This document shows positions 1 to 5,013 of a DNA stretch of 5,013 bases, piece after piece. The notes below the pieces were generated by a model. That model was not told the DNA's origin. It did not search any database and saw nothing but the letters and a program-made list of their open reading frames with translations. The DNA lies in assembly GCA_023461495.1 (NCBI GenBank), contig JAEYLA010000207.1, forward strand, positions 1 to 5,013, written 5' to 3'. Numbering within the stretch: position 1 is the first letter of the stretch; each line of letters starts with the position of its first letter. A program made the position numbers and the translations under genes. This DNA is from Bacillota bacterium. GTDB lineage: Bacteria > Bacillota > Clostridia > Christensenellales > CAG-138.

Positions 1-348
1 GCCCCCCTTGTCGCGCAGTATAAGACTGTGTACAACGGCTGGTTCATCTGGCCCCTGCTTGCGGGCGGCACCACCTTCCTTTCCAGCTGGATTATGCAAA
101 AGAACCAGCCCAAACCCGCAACGGCGGACAACGGCCAGCCGAGCGCTGCTTCCCAGGCGCAGAGCACCAATAAAATGATGCTCTACCTTATGCCGGCGAT
201 GTCGGTATTCTTCTGCCTGACCAGCAACACGGCGTTTGCCATCTACTGGACGATCAGCAACGTGGTGTCCACATTCACCAACATGCTTGTGAACCGGAAG
301 TTCGCAAAGGAATTTGCAGAATCAAAATCGGAGGAGGGAAATTCATGA
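1..348 (+). CDS. yidC: Membrane protein insertase YidC/OxaA/SpoIIIJ, C-terminal part (5' end outside window)
   Basis: Partial gene; the reading frame is open from base 1 and 115 codons are visible before TGA at 346-348. YidC inserts and folds integral membrane proteins, alone or with SecYEG, in the cytoplasmic membrane. Visible residues 13-32 (GWFIWPLL... to SSWIM) are a hydrophobic segment. A hydrophilic Gln/Ala/Ser/Pro-rich loop follows (about 33-58). Next comes the family's conserved C-terminal block with MPAM (64-67) and IYWTISN (81-87), matching the MP...F...P.GLALYW..SN pattern of YidC. A short charged tail rich in Lys and Glu ends the protein. The stop overlaps the jag start by ATGA, the usual yidC-jag arrangement. 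The internal GTG at 28 is not a start, because homology continues upstream of it. Which YidC paralogue this is cannot be told from the fragment. Confidence 0.93.
   Translation, partial: APLVAQYKTVYNGWFIWPLLAGGTTFLSSWIMQKNQPKPATADNGQPSAASQAQSTNKMMLYLMPAMSVFFCLTSNTAFAIYWTISNVVSTFTNMLVNRKFAKEFAESKSEEGNS
330..338 (+). promoter_or_regulatory. Shine-Dalgarno site for jag
   Basis: GGAGGAGGG lies within the last codons of yidC, 6 bases before the ATG at 345. Its strength and spacing fix the jag start at the overlapping ATGA and suggest that jag is translated both by coupling and by fresh initiation. Confidence 0.85.
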
Positions 349-1199
349 GAAGCGGAGAATTTACCGGCCGCTCTATTGATGAAGCTGTTTTCCACGGCCT
401 GCAGGAAATGGGCCTTTCCATCGATGAAGTTGTCATTGAAACACTGCAGACGGAAAGCAAGGGCCTCTTCGGCATCGGCGCAAAGCTTGCCCGTGTCCGG
501 CTGACCGAGCGGGATCCGGAAGCGGAAGCGTCCGCCAAGAGTCCCCGCGCGTTCCAGGAGGAGCGCAGGGAAGAACGCCGCCCGGTGGAGCGCCGTGAGA
601 ACCGGCCGCAGGAAAGCCGTCCCAACCGCGAAGCGCCCCGGCGTGAGCCCCGGCCGGAAGGCCGCAGCGCCGATCAGCCCAGGCGGGAAGAACCCCGCAG
701 GCAGCAGGAGCCGGTTGCGGAAGAATACGCCTACAGCACGGAGGTTGCAAAAAACCACCCCGCGGGGCAGTTTTTATCCGGCCTTCTCCAGCACATGGGC
801 GTGGAAGCCGATGTGCGCGCAGCGGAAGTCGAAGGCGGCGTGCGCCTTGCCATCGACAGCCGCACCAAGGGCCTCTTAATCGGCCGCCGCGGCGAAACGC
901 TCGACGCGATGCAGTACCTGACCTCTTTGGTCGTCAACCGTACCTGCAAGCAGGAAAAATACCTGCGCGTCACGCTGGATACGGAAGATTACCGCAGCAA
1001 GCGGGAGGATACGCTTGTGCGTCTTGCCCGCAGGCAGGCGGCAAGGGTGAAGTCCACGGGCCGCCCGATTTCGATGGAGCCCATGAATCCCTACGAACGC
1101 CGCGTGCTCCACGCATCCTTGCAGAATAACCCGTATGTGACCACCCACAGCGAAGGGGAAGAGCCCAACCGTCGCGTCGTGATTACGCCCAAGAGATAG
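345..1199 (+). CDS. jag: Jag/KhpB (SpoIIIJ-associated) RNA-binding protein with Jag_N, KH and R3H domains
   Basis: 284-residue cytoplasmic RNA-binding protein. Residues 1-55 form the Jag_N domain, including the typical KGLFGIGAKLARV stretch (39-51). Residues about 56-130 are a disordered linker very rich in Arg, Glu and Pro. Residues about 135-210 are a KH domain with the GxxG loop at 180-183 (IGRRGE). The C-terminal R3H domain (about 211-284) carries R252-x3-H256 followed by the usual T.S.GEEPNRRVVI ending. In other Firmicutes Jag/KhpB pairs with KhpA, binds RNA and affects cell elongation and division; that role is family knowledge, not visible here. The start is set by the ATGA overlap with yidC and the strong Shine-Dalgarno site. 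An intrinsic terminator begins 17 bases after the stop, so jag ends its transcription unit. Family length varies because the linker varies, and nothing appears missing. Confidence 0.95.
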   Translation: MRSGEFTGRSIDEAVFHGLQEMGLSIDEVVIETLQTESKGLFGIGAKLARVRLTERDPEAEASAKSPRAFQEERREERRPVERRENRPQESRPNREAPRREPRPEGRSADQPRREEPRRQQEPVAEEYAYSTEVAKNHPAGQFLSGLLQHMGVEADVRAAEVEGGVRLAIDSRTKGLLIGRRGETLDAMQYLTSLVVNRTCKQEKYLRVTLDTEDYRSKREDTLVRLARRQAARVKSTGRPISMEPMNPYERRVLHASLQNNPYVTTHSEGEEPNRRVVITPKR

Positions 1200-1216
1200 A
1201 GAAACAGATAACAGAA

Positions 1217-1249
1217 CCCCGTGCATTTCATATGCACGGGGCGTTTTTT
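1217..1249 (+). terminator. Intrinsic terminator of the yidC-jag unit
   Basis: A perfect 10-bp stem pairs CCCCGTGCAT (1217-1226) with ATGCACGGGG (1232-1241) around a 5-base loop. CG and six T residues (1244-1249) follow. It sits just after the jag stop. On the minus strand the hairpin is not followed by a real T-run, so it should act mainly on plus-strand transcripts. Confidence 0.93.
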
Positions 1250-1254
1250 AAAAA

Positions 1255-1311
1255 GGGATTCCCAAGGGATGTTACGTCCCTTGGATGGGGTTCAGGGGCA
1301 AGGCCCCTGAA
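1255..1311. repeat. Double-hairpin intergenic cassette between convergent jag and rarD
   Basis: Two perfect inverted repeats stand side by side. The first pairs CCAAGGGA (1262-1269) with TCCCTTGG (1277-1284) around 7 bases. The second pairs TTCAGGGGC (1291-1299) with GCCCCTGAA (1303-1311) around 3 bases. AAGGGAT also occurs at 1253-1259 and 1264-1270, so TCCCTT (1277-1282) can pair with either copy. Read on the minus strand, the alternative pairing ends at TCCCTT followed by three more T residues (TTTTT in total, 1254-1250), so it could serve as a weak rarD terminator. The two-hairpin layout resembles repetitive intergenic elements of clostridial genomes; that is inference, since only one copy is in view. 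Confidence 0.6.
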
Positions 1312-1318
1312 AGATTCA

Positions 1319-2218
1319 TCAGCCCTGTTCCGCCGCCACTTCCAGCGCCTGTCTCTTTTCCCGGCGGATCATGCCCACGCTAAAGAGGATCAGCCCCGCC
1401 CAGATGAACGCGAAGCTGACGGCCTGCGCTACGTGGAACGGCTCGCCCATCACGATCACGCCGAGGATCAGCATCAGCGTCGGGCAGATATATTGCAAAA
1501 AGCCCATCGTAATAAAGGGCAGGCCGTTGACGCCCTGGGTGTACATGATTAGCGGCGCCGCTGTCACAATGCCCGCAAGCAGCAGCAAAACGAACTGGAG
1601 CGGCGTTGCAACCGCAAAGGATGTGTGGCTTTGGGGTGCAAGCAGCAGGAACAGCAGCGCAAACGGCGACAGGATGACCGTTTCTGCCGCGATGCTCACG
1701 GTACCGTCCACATGCGCAAATTTCTTGAACATCCCATAGATGGCAAAGGTAACCGCAAGCGTAATGGCGATATACGGAAACGCACCGTACTGCAGCGTTG
1801 TCAGCAGCACGCCCACAGCCGCAAGCGCCAATGCGACCAGTTCCATTTTACCGCAGCGCTCCTTAAAGATAAGCGTACCGAACAGGAACACCACCAGCGG
1901 GTTCATATAGTAGCCCAGGCTGGAGTCGGTGACATGCCCCGCGCCCACCGCCCAGATGTAGACGCCCCAGTTGATCGTCACGAAAAGGGCCGCGGGGACG
2001 AGGAATTTCATCAGTTGCTTGTTGCGCATCACAGCCCAAAGTTCCTTGAGGCGTCCGGTCGCAAGGAGCAGCAGCGTTGCAGAGAGGGCTGACATCACGA
2101 TGCGGCAGCATAGGATCACAATGGCGTTGATGCCGGAAAGCATATGCCAGTATAGCGGCAGCACGCCCCAGATAATGTAGCCTGCAAGCACCATCAGCAG
2201 GCCCTTCTTGTTGTTCAT
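1319..2218 (-). CDS. rarD: RarD-family EamA/DMT-superfamily permease
   Basis: 299-residue polytopic inner-membrane protein, probably with ten transmembrane helices. It belongs to the drug/metabolite transporter superfamily, RarD branch. RarD-like features are YIIWGVLPLYW (14-24), NWGVYIWAVGAGHVTDSSLG (83-102) followed by YYMNPL (103-108), FAIYGMFKKF (158-167), GFLQYICPT (239-247) and GE (258-259). The usual HRI near residue 39 is CRI here. Two EamA halves are apparent, about 8-140 and 147-283. The substrate is unknown; the old 'chloramphenicol-sensitive' label of RarD does not establish drug transport. The frame stays open upstream to an ATG at 2428, but the extra 70 residues are Arg/Cys-rich and unlike the family. 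ATG 2218 has a good Shine-Dalgarno site and begins with the family's N-terminus. The gene ends in tandem TGA TGA and is transcribed divergently from murG. Confidence 0.93.
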   Translation of the reverse strand: MNNKKGLLMVLAGYIIWGVLPLYWHMLSGINAIVILCCRIVMSALSATLLLLATGRLKELWAVMRNKQLMKFLVPAALFVTINWGVYIWAVGAGHVTDSSLGYYMNPLVVFLFGTLIFKERCGKMELVALALAAVGVLLTTLQYGAFPYIAITLAVTFAIYGMFKKFAHVDGTVSIAAETVILSPFALLFLLLAPQSHTSFAVATPLQFVLLLLAGIVTAAPLIMYTQGVNGLPFITMGFLQYICPTLMLILGVIVMGEPFHVAQAVSFAFIWAGLILFSVGMIRREKRQALEVAAEQG

Positions 2219-2228
2219 GGAAAAATAT

Positions 2229-2236
2229 CCTTTCTT
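2229..2236 (-). promoter_or_regulatory. Shine-Dalgarno site for rarD
   Basis: Minus-strand AGAAAGGA lies 10 bases before the ATG at 2218. It supports this internal start over the longer open frame that begins at 2428. Confidence 0.75.
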
Positions 2237-2237
2237 A

Positions 2238-2273
2238 AATTGACACCTGCGGCAGAATTGACGCAGGCGGCAA
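2238..2273. repeat. Imperfect 18-bp tandem repeat in the rarD leader
   Basis: Two adjacent 18-base units (2238-2255 and 2256-2273) both begin AATTGAC and share GCGGCA near the end, with 14 of 18 positions identical. Because the middle differs, CCTGCG (2246-2251) of the first unit can pair with CGCAGG (2262-2267) of the second, giving a 6-bp stem with a 10-base loop. It lies between the predicted rarD promoter and its ribosome binding site. It could be an operator pair or a leader hairpin, or chance. Confidence 0.5.
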
Positions 2274-2300
2274 AAAGTATACGTTTGCGCTGGATGCTCT

Positions 2301-2311
2301 ATTCTAACACA
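2301..2311 (-). promoter_or_regulatory. Extended -10 promoter for rarD
   Basis: The minus strand reads TGTG-T-TAGAAT, matching the TRTGnTATAAT extended -10 pattern with one mismatch in the hexamer. With a 17-base spacer the -35 position is poor (ACCACA, 3 of 6), as extended -10 promoters tolerate. Transcription would start near 2294, giving a leader of about 76 bases before rarD. A second minus-strand TATACT (2281-2276) is a less supported alternative, as it lacks the TG extension. Confidence 0.55.
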
Positions 2312-2323
2312 GCAGCCGCGTTT

Positions 2324-2334
2324 TGTGGTATACT
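2324..2334 (+). promoter_or_regulatory. Extended -10 promoter for murG and the methyltransferase
   Basis: TGTG-G-TATACT matches the extended -10 consensus, with a hexamer one base from TATAAT. The -35 position at 17 bases spacing is weak (AACACA, 3 of 6). Transcription would start near 2341, about 90 bases before the murG ATG. The element overlaps the region that RNA polymerase would cover at the divergent rarD promoter. Confidence 0.65.
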
Positions 2335-2414
2335 CTTTTGCGGCAGAGGACATGCGTCTTCTATTTTTGCGTACACCCCATGCCGCCAATAGCGCATATA
2401 CTAAACCAAAATGC

Positions 2415-2423
2415 AGGAAAGGA
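2415..2423 (+). promoter_or_regulatory. Shine-Dalgarno site for murG
   Basis: AGGAAAGGA lies 7 bases before ATG 2431. It selects this start over the in-frame ATG at 2380, which lacks such a site and would add residues unlike the family. Confidence 0.8.
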
Positions 2424-2430
2424 TCCATCC

Positions 2431-3498
2431 ATGCAGCATACGGCAGTCTTTACCGGAGGCGGTTCCGCCGGACATGTCACCCCAAACCTCGCCCTGATGC
2501 GCGTTTTAAAAGAAGAAGGGTATGTGATTCATTATATCGGCACCAAAGCCGGCATCGAGCGGCGGCTGGTGGAGGCGGAGGGCGTGCCTTACCACTGCAT
2601 CAGCGCAGGGAAGCTCCGCAGGTATTTCAGCCTCGAAAACGTGGCGGATGCGTTTCGGGTCGTCCGCGGCATCGGCCAATCCCGCAGGATCATAAAAAAG
2701 CTTAAGCCGGATGTCGTGTTTTCAAAAGGCGGCTTCGTATCGGTTCCCGTGGTGGTCGGCGCAAGGAAGCTCACCAACATTGTGGTGCATGAATCGGATT
2801 ATACGCCGGGGCTTTCTAACCGCATCGCCAACAAATATGCAACGACCGTGTGCGTCACGTTTGAAGATACGTTTTCCCATGTGGGCGCAAAAGGTGTGTT
2901 TACCGGTACGCCCATCCGAAAGGAACTTTATGAAGGCATGCCCGCGCGCGGGCGCGCGTTTACGGGGCTTGACGGCTCCAAGCCCGTGTTGCTGATGATG
3001 GGCGGAAGCCTTGGCGCGCAGTCGGTAAACGACGCCCTGCGCGAAGCGTTGCCGGAACTTTTAAAGATCTTCCATATCGTGCACCTGTGCGGAAAAGGGA
3101 AATTGTCCGAAGCGCACGCACAGCCGGGATACGTGCAGTATGAGTATATCTCGGAAGAACTGCCGGATTTAATTGCCATGGCGGACATCGTGCTCTCCCG
3201 CGCGGGTGCGAACGCCGTGTTTGAATTTTTAGCGCTCAAAAAGCCCGCGCTGCTGATCCCGCTGCCGCGGTCCGCAAGCCGGGGCGACCAGATTTTAAAC
3301 GCGAACTATTTTGCAAAAAAAGGCTATGCCGCCGTTCTGGAGCAGGAAAACATGACGCCGCAGACGCTGTGTGATGCGCTTGTCAAACTGTACCAAAACC
3401 GCGCGGGCTATCTTGCCGCCATGAACAGCGCTCCCAATGCGGACGGTACAGAGGCGGTATTGAACGTCATCCGGCGCGCCGCGGAGGCAAAGCGATGA
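2431..3498 (+). CDS. murG: MurG-family UDP-GlcNAc:lipid I N-acetylglucosaminyltransferase
   Basis: 355 residues, a normal MurG length. MurG transfers GlcNAc from UDP-GlcNAc to lipid I on the inner face of the membrane, making lipid II for peptidoglycan. The N-terminal acceptor domain has the glycine loop GGGSAGHVTPN (9-19), KGGFVSVP (99-106) and HESDYTPG (120-127). The C-terminal donor domain has GGSLGAQSVN (191-200), the UDP-GlcNAc pocket SRAGANAVFEF (256-266, with Glu265), IPLP (276-279) and RGDQILNA (284-291, with Gln287). HESD..TPG in place of the more common HEQN..PG, together with LCGKGKL and SASRGDQILNA, places it in the Firmicutes branch that, from memory of Bacillus cereus-group proteins, can coexist with a second MurG in the dcw cluster. 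No division or mur genes flank it. Its stop overlaps the next start by ATGA, so the two are cotranscribed and probably translationally coupled. Confidence 0.92.
   Translation: MQHTAVFTGGGSAGHVTPNLALMRVLKEEGYVIHYIGTKAGIERRLVEAEGVPYHCISAGKLRRYFSLENVADAFRVVRGIGQSRRIIKKLKPDVVFSKGGFVSVPVVVGARKLTNIVVHESDYTPGLSNRIANKYATTVCVTFEDTFSHVGAKGVFTGTPIRKELYEGMPARGRAFTGLDGSKPVLLMMGGSLGAQSVNDALREALPELLKIFHIVHLCGKGKLSEAHAQPGYVQYEYISEELPDLIAMADIVLSRAGANAVFEFLALKKPALLIPLPRSASRGDQILNANYFAKKGYAAVLEQENMTPQTLCDALVKLYQNRAGYLAAMNSAPNADGTEAVLNVIRRAAEAKR
3483..3487 (+). promoter_or_regulatory. Shine-Dalgarno site for the methyltransferase gene
   Basis: GGAGG inside the last codons of murG lies 7 bases before ATG 3495. 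It supports the overlapping start. Confidence 0.75.
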
Positions 3499-4991
3499 AG
3501 CGGCAGGAGCAGCCGTCGCTTGACCGGAAGGCGCTGGATCTGGACATCCAGGCGGCAGGCAGGGAAACGCCCGCGCCTGCGTTGAGCGCGCTTGTGGCCG
3601 CCGCAAAAAAAGAGGCGGCGCGCCGGTATATTGACGACGCCTTTTCAAGGGACAGGTTGTATGCGGCATTGGTCCACGAAGACCCCAAGGCGCGCAAAAA
3701 CGCCGCGCGGCTCATCGGCGCACTGGAAAACCGAAAGGATGCGCCGCAGCTGATCGCAGCGCTGGAAAAGGAAACAACGCGCTTTGTGCGCCCTTCCATG
3801 CTGCTTGCGCTGGGCGCTCTGGGCGGGAAGGCGGCACGAGAGTACCTTGCAGCACTTCCGGAGCCTGTTGCAAATACCCCGGAAGAAGAAAAGCACGCGC
3901 GCGAAGAGGCGGAAGCGCTCCGCCGCGCCCGCGCAAGGCTGATGGAGGTTGCCTCCCATCCGTTCAAAGGGTTTTCAAACCCCCAGACAGCCATGCTGGT
4001 TGCACCCGCCGGGTTTTCTTCTCTACTGATCCAGGAATTAAAGTCACATTGCATTCCCGCCGACCCCGCGGGGGAGGAGATGGTGCGCGTGACGACGCAG
4101 GATATGGCGGCGCTGTTCTGCGCGCGCTGCTTTACGGAAGCGCTCTTCCCGCTCGGGGAGGGTATTACGCCGGATCCCGCGGCGGTGGCAAACGCTGTGC
4201 GTGAACCGCTGCTCAATTTACTCCGCGATGCGCTCGAAGGCCCGGAACCATACCCGTACCGGGTAGAGTGCCCTACACTTGAAAATAGGGGCGCGTTTAT
4301 CGCGGCACTCGCTGCGGCGCTTGATACCGGGGCGCTTCTCAACAGCCCTTCGCAGTATGATCTGGAATTACGGCTGTTGCCCGGGCAGGATGGGACGTTG
4401 AGCGCGTATTGTAAGCTGTATACGCTCGACGATCCGCGCTTTTCCTACCGCAGGCGCGCCCTGCCCGCTTCCATGCATCCGGCCACTGCCGCCTGCGTGG
4501 CGCGCTATGCCGCGGGCTTTTTGAAAAAGAAGGAAGAGATACAGGTGCTCGACCCCTTCTGCGGCAGCGGTACGCTGCTGATTGAATGGGCAAGGCGCGC
4601 GCCCAAAAGCACGCTCACCGGCATCGACATCGCGTTTTCCGCGCTCGAAATCGCAAAGGAAAACATGCGCGCCGCGGGCGTTCGCGTGGGGTTGGTGCAC
4701 AAGGACTGCACAGCGTTTGTGCCACGTGCGCCCTACGACCTCATCCTCAGCAACCTGCCGTTTGGAAACCGTGTCGGCACCCACCAGGACAACGAGCGCC
4801 TGTACGCAAAGCTGTGCGCCATGCTGCCCGAATGGCTCGCACCCGGCGGCGTTGCCGTGCTCTATACCATGGAATATACGCTGCTGCACCGCTGCCTGAG
4901 CGCGCAAAAAAAGCTCCGCCGCGTTGGGGAAACGCGCACCGCGGCAGGCGGACTGCTGCCCTGGGTGATCGTGGTGGAACGGGCCGAATAG
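3495..4991 (+). CDS. HEAT-repeat / THUMP-type class I SAM-dependent RNA methyltransferase (putative)
   Basis: 498 residues, predicted soluble. Two HEAT-like helical repeats of 31-32 residues begin at LYAAL (55) and LIAAL (86), and LAAL (118) may start a third. A charged helix, likely coiled (about 128-150), follows. Residues about 166-220 (MLVAPAGFSSLLIQELKS...) resemble the ferredoxin-like domain before THUMP in RlmL/Trm-type enzymes. Residues 255-340 include YDLELRLL (288-295) and DPRFSYRRRALPASMHP (313-329), as in proteins of the UPF0020/Trm11-Trm14 group. The catalytic domain has SAM motif I VLDPFCGSGT (351-360), acidic GID (376-378) and motif IV NLPFG (420-424), close to the N/DLPYG or LPFG seen in tRNA m2G enzymes such as Trm14/THUMPD3. 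A guanine-N2 RNA methylase is therefore the best guess; the target RNA is unknown. No clear THUMP domain could be confirmed by eye. Overlap with murG implies coexpression. Confidence 0.82.
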   Translation: MKRQEQPSLDRKALDLDIQAAGRETPAPALSALVAAAKKEAARRYIDDAFSRDRLYAALVHEDPKARKNAARLIGALENRKDAPQLIAALEKETTRFVRPSMLLALGALGGKAAREYLAALPEPVANTPEEEKHAREEAEALRRARARLMEVASHPFKGFSNPQTAMLVAPAGFSSLLIQELKSHCIPADPAGEEMVRVTTQDMAALFCARCFTEALFPLGEGITPDPAAVANAVREPLLNLLRDALEGPEPYPYRVECPTLENRGAFIAALAAALDTGALLNSPSQYDLELRLLPGQDGTLSAYCKLYTLDDPRFSYRRRALPASMHPATAACVARYAAGFLKKKEEIQVLDPFCGSGTLLIEWARRAPKSTLTGIDIAFSALEIAKENMRAAGVRVGLVHKDCTAFVPRAPYDLILSNLPFGNRVGTHQDNERLYAKLCAMLPEWLAPGGVAVLYTMEYTLLHRCLSAQKKLRRVGETRTAAGGLLPWVIVVERAE

Positions 4992-5013
4992 AGCAAATGA
5001 AAAAGGGGCGTTA
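4992..5013 (+). other. Window edge: possible next gene start or terminator arm
   Basis: After the methyltransferase TAG, ATG at 4997 opens MKKGR and runs off the window. There is no convincing Shine-Dalgarno site before it. AAAAAGGGGCG (5000-5010) could equally be the left arm of a terminator hairpin whose right arm lies outside. Neither reading can be settled here. Confidence 0.25.

Noticed and set aside
1232..1552. Plus-strand open frame starting in the jag terminator
   Set aside because: It begins inside the terminator stem, crosses the hairpin cassette and continues antisense to rarD. The product resembles nothing.
1625..2092. Plus-strand open frame of 155 codons within rarD
   Set aside because: It is antisense to a clear membrane-protein frame, has Gln/Arg/His-rich low-quality composition and no Shine-Dalgarno site.
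2240..2263. Perfect TTGACA (2240-2245) and TTGACG (2258-2263) as plus-strand -35 boxes
   Set aside because: No -10 box lies at 16-18 bases. The nearest TATACG (2278) is 14 bases from TTGACG and 32 from TTGACA. They are better read as part of the tandem repeat.
2219..2428. N-terminal extension of rarD to the ATG at 2428
   Set aside because: It would cross both predicted promoters, encodes an Arg/Cys-rich segment unlike the family and lacks a ribosome binding site; ATG 2218 has one.
2341..2430. Possible riboswitch or attenuator in the murG leader
   Set aside because: Only short distant pairings such as CGGCA (2341-2345) with TGCCG (2381-2385) were found. There is no terminator stem, and the roughly 90-base leader matches no known class by eye.
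3467..4342. Long minus-strand open frame (291 codons) opposite the methyltransferase gene
   Set aside because: The translation is dominated by Ser, Ala and Arg with no recognisable domain. It is a GC-rich antisense shadow of a gene whose plus-strand frame has clear motifs.

Overview
The window reads as ordinary, well-packed chromosome of a moderately GC-rich Gram-positive anaerobe, most likely a member of the Clostridia. This is inferred from purine-rich Shine-Dalgarno sites, ATGA stop/start overlaps, the yidC-jag pair, and a MurG protein of the type I associate with Firmicutes. No mobile element, CRISPR array, tRNA or rRNA gene was seen.

Layout. (1) Positions 1-1199, plus strand: the 3' end of a YidC/SpoIIIJ-type membrane insertase gene, joined by a 4-base ATGA overlap to a complete jag (khpB) gene for a KH/R3H RNA-binding protein. 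A strong intrinsic terminator (1217-1249) closes this unit. In many Firmicutes jag is followed by mnmE, mnmG and rsmG; here it is not. (2) Positions 1255-1311: two consecutive perfect hairpins in the convergent gap between jag and rarD, resembling an intergenic repeat cassette. (3) Positions 1319-2218, minus strand: a RarD-type EamA/DMT permease. (4) Positions 2219-2430: a divergent control region. It holds two interlocked extended -10 promoters facing opposite ways and an imperfect 18-bp tandem repeat in the rarD leader. (5) Positions 2431-4991, plus strand: a MurG-family glycosyltransferase, coupled by another ATGA overlap to a 498-residue protein. That protein has HEAT-like repeats at its N-terminus and a THUMP-type class I SAM-dependent RNA methyltransferase domain at its C-terminus. 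The last 22 bases may start another gene or a terminator hairpin; the window ends too early to tell.

How the genes work together. YidC inserts membrane proteins, and Jag/KhpB is its usual genetic partner, linked in other Firmicutes to RNA binding and cell-envelope control. MurG adds GlcNAc to lipid I in peptidoglycan synthesis, and its translationally coupled partner is probably an RNA methylase. The divergent RarD transporter has no obvious link to either unit beyond the shared promoter region. The least described items are the HEAT-methylase fusion coupled to murG, the interlocked divergent promoters and the double-hairpin cassette. None amounts to a clearly new biological system on sequence alone.
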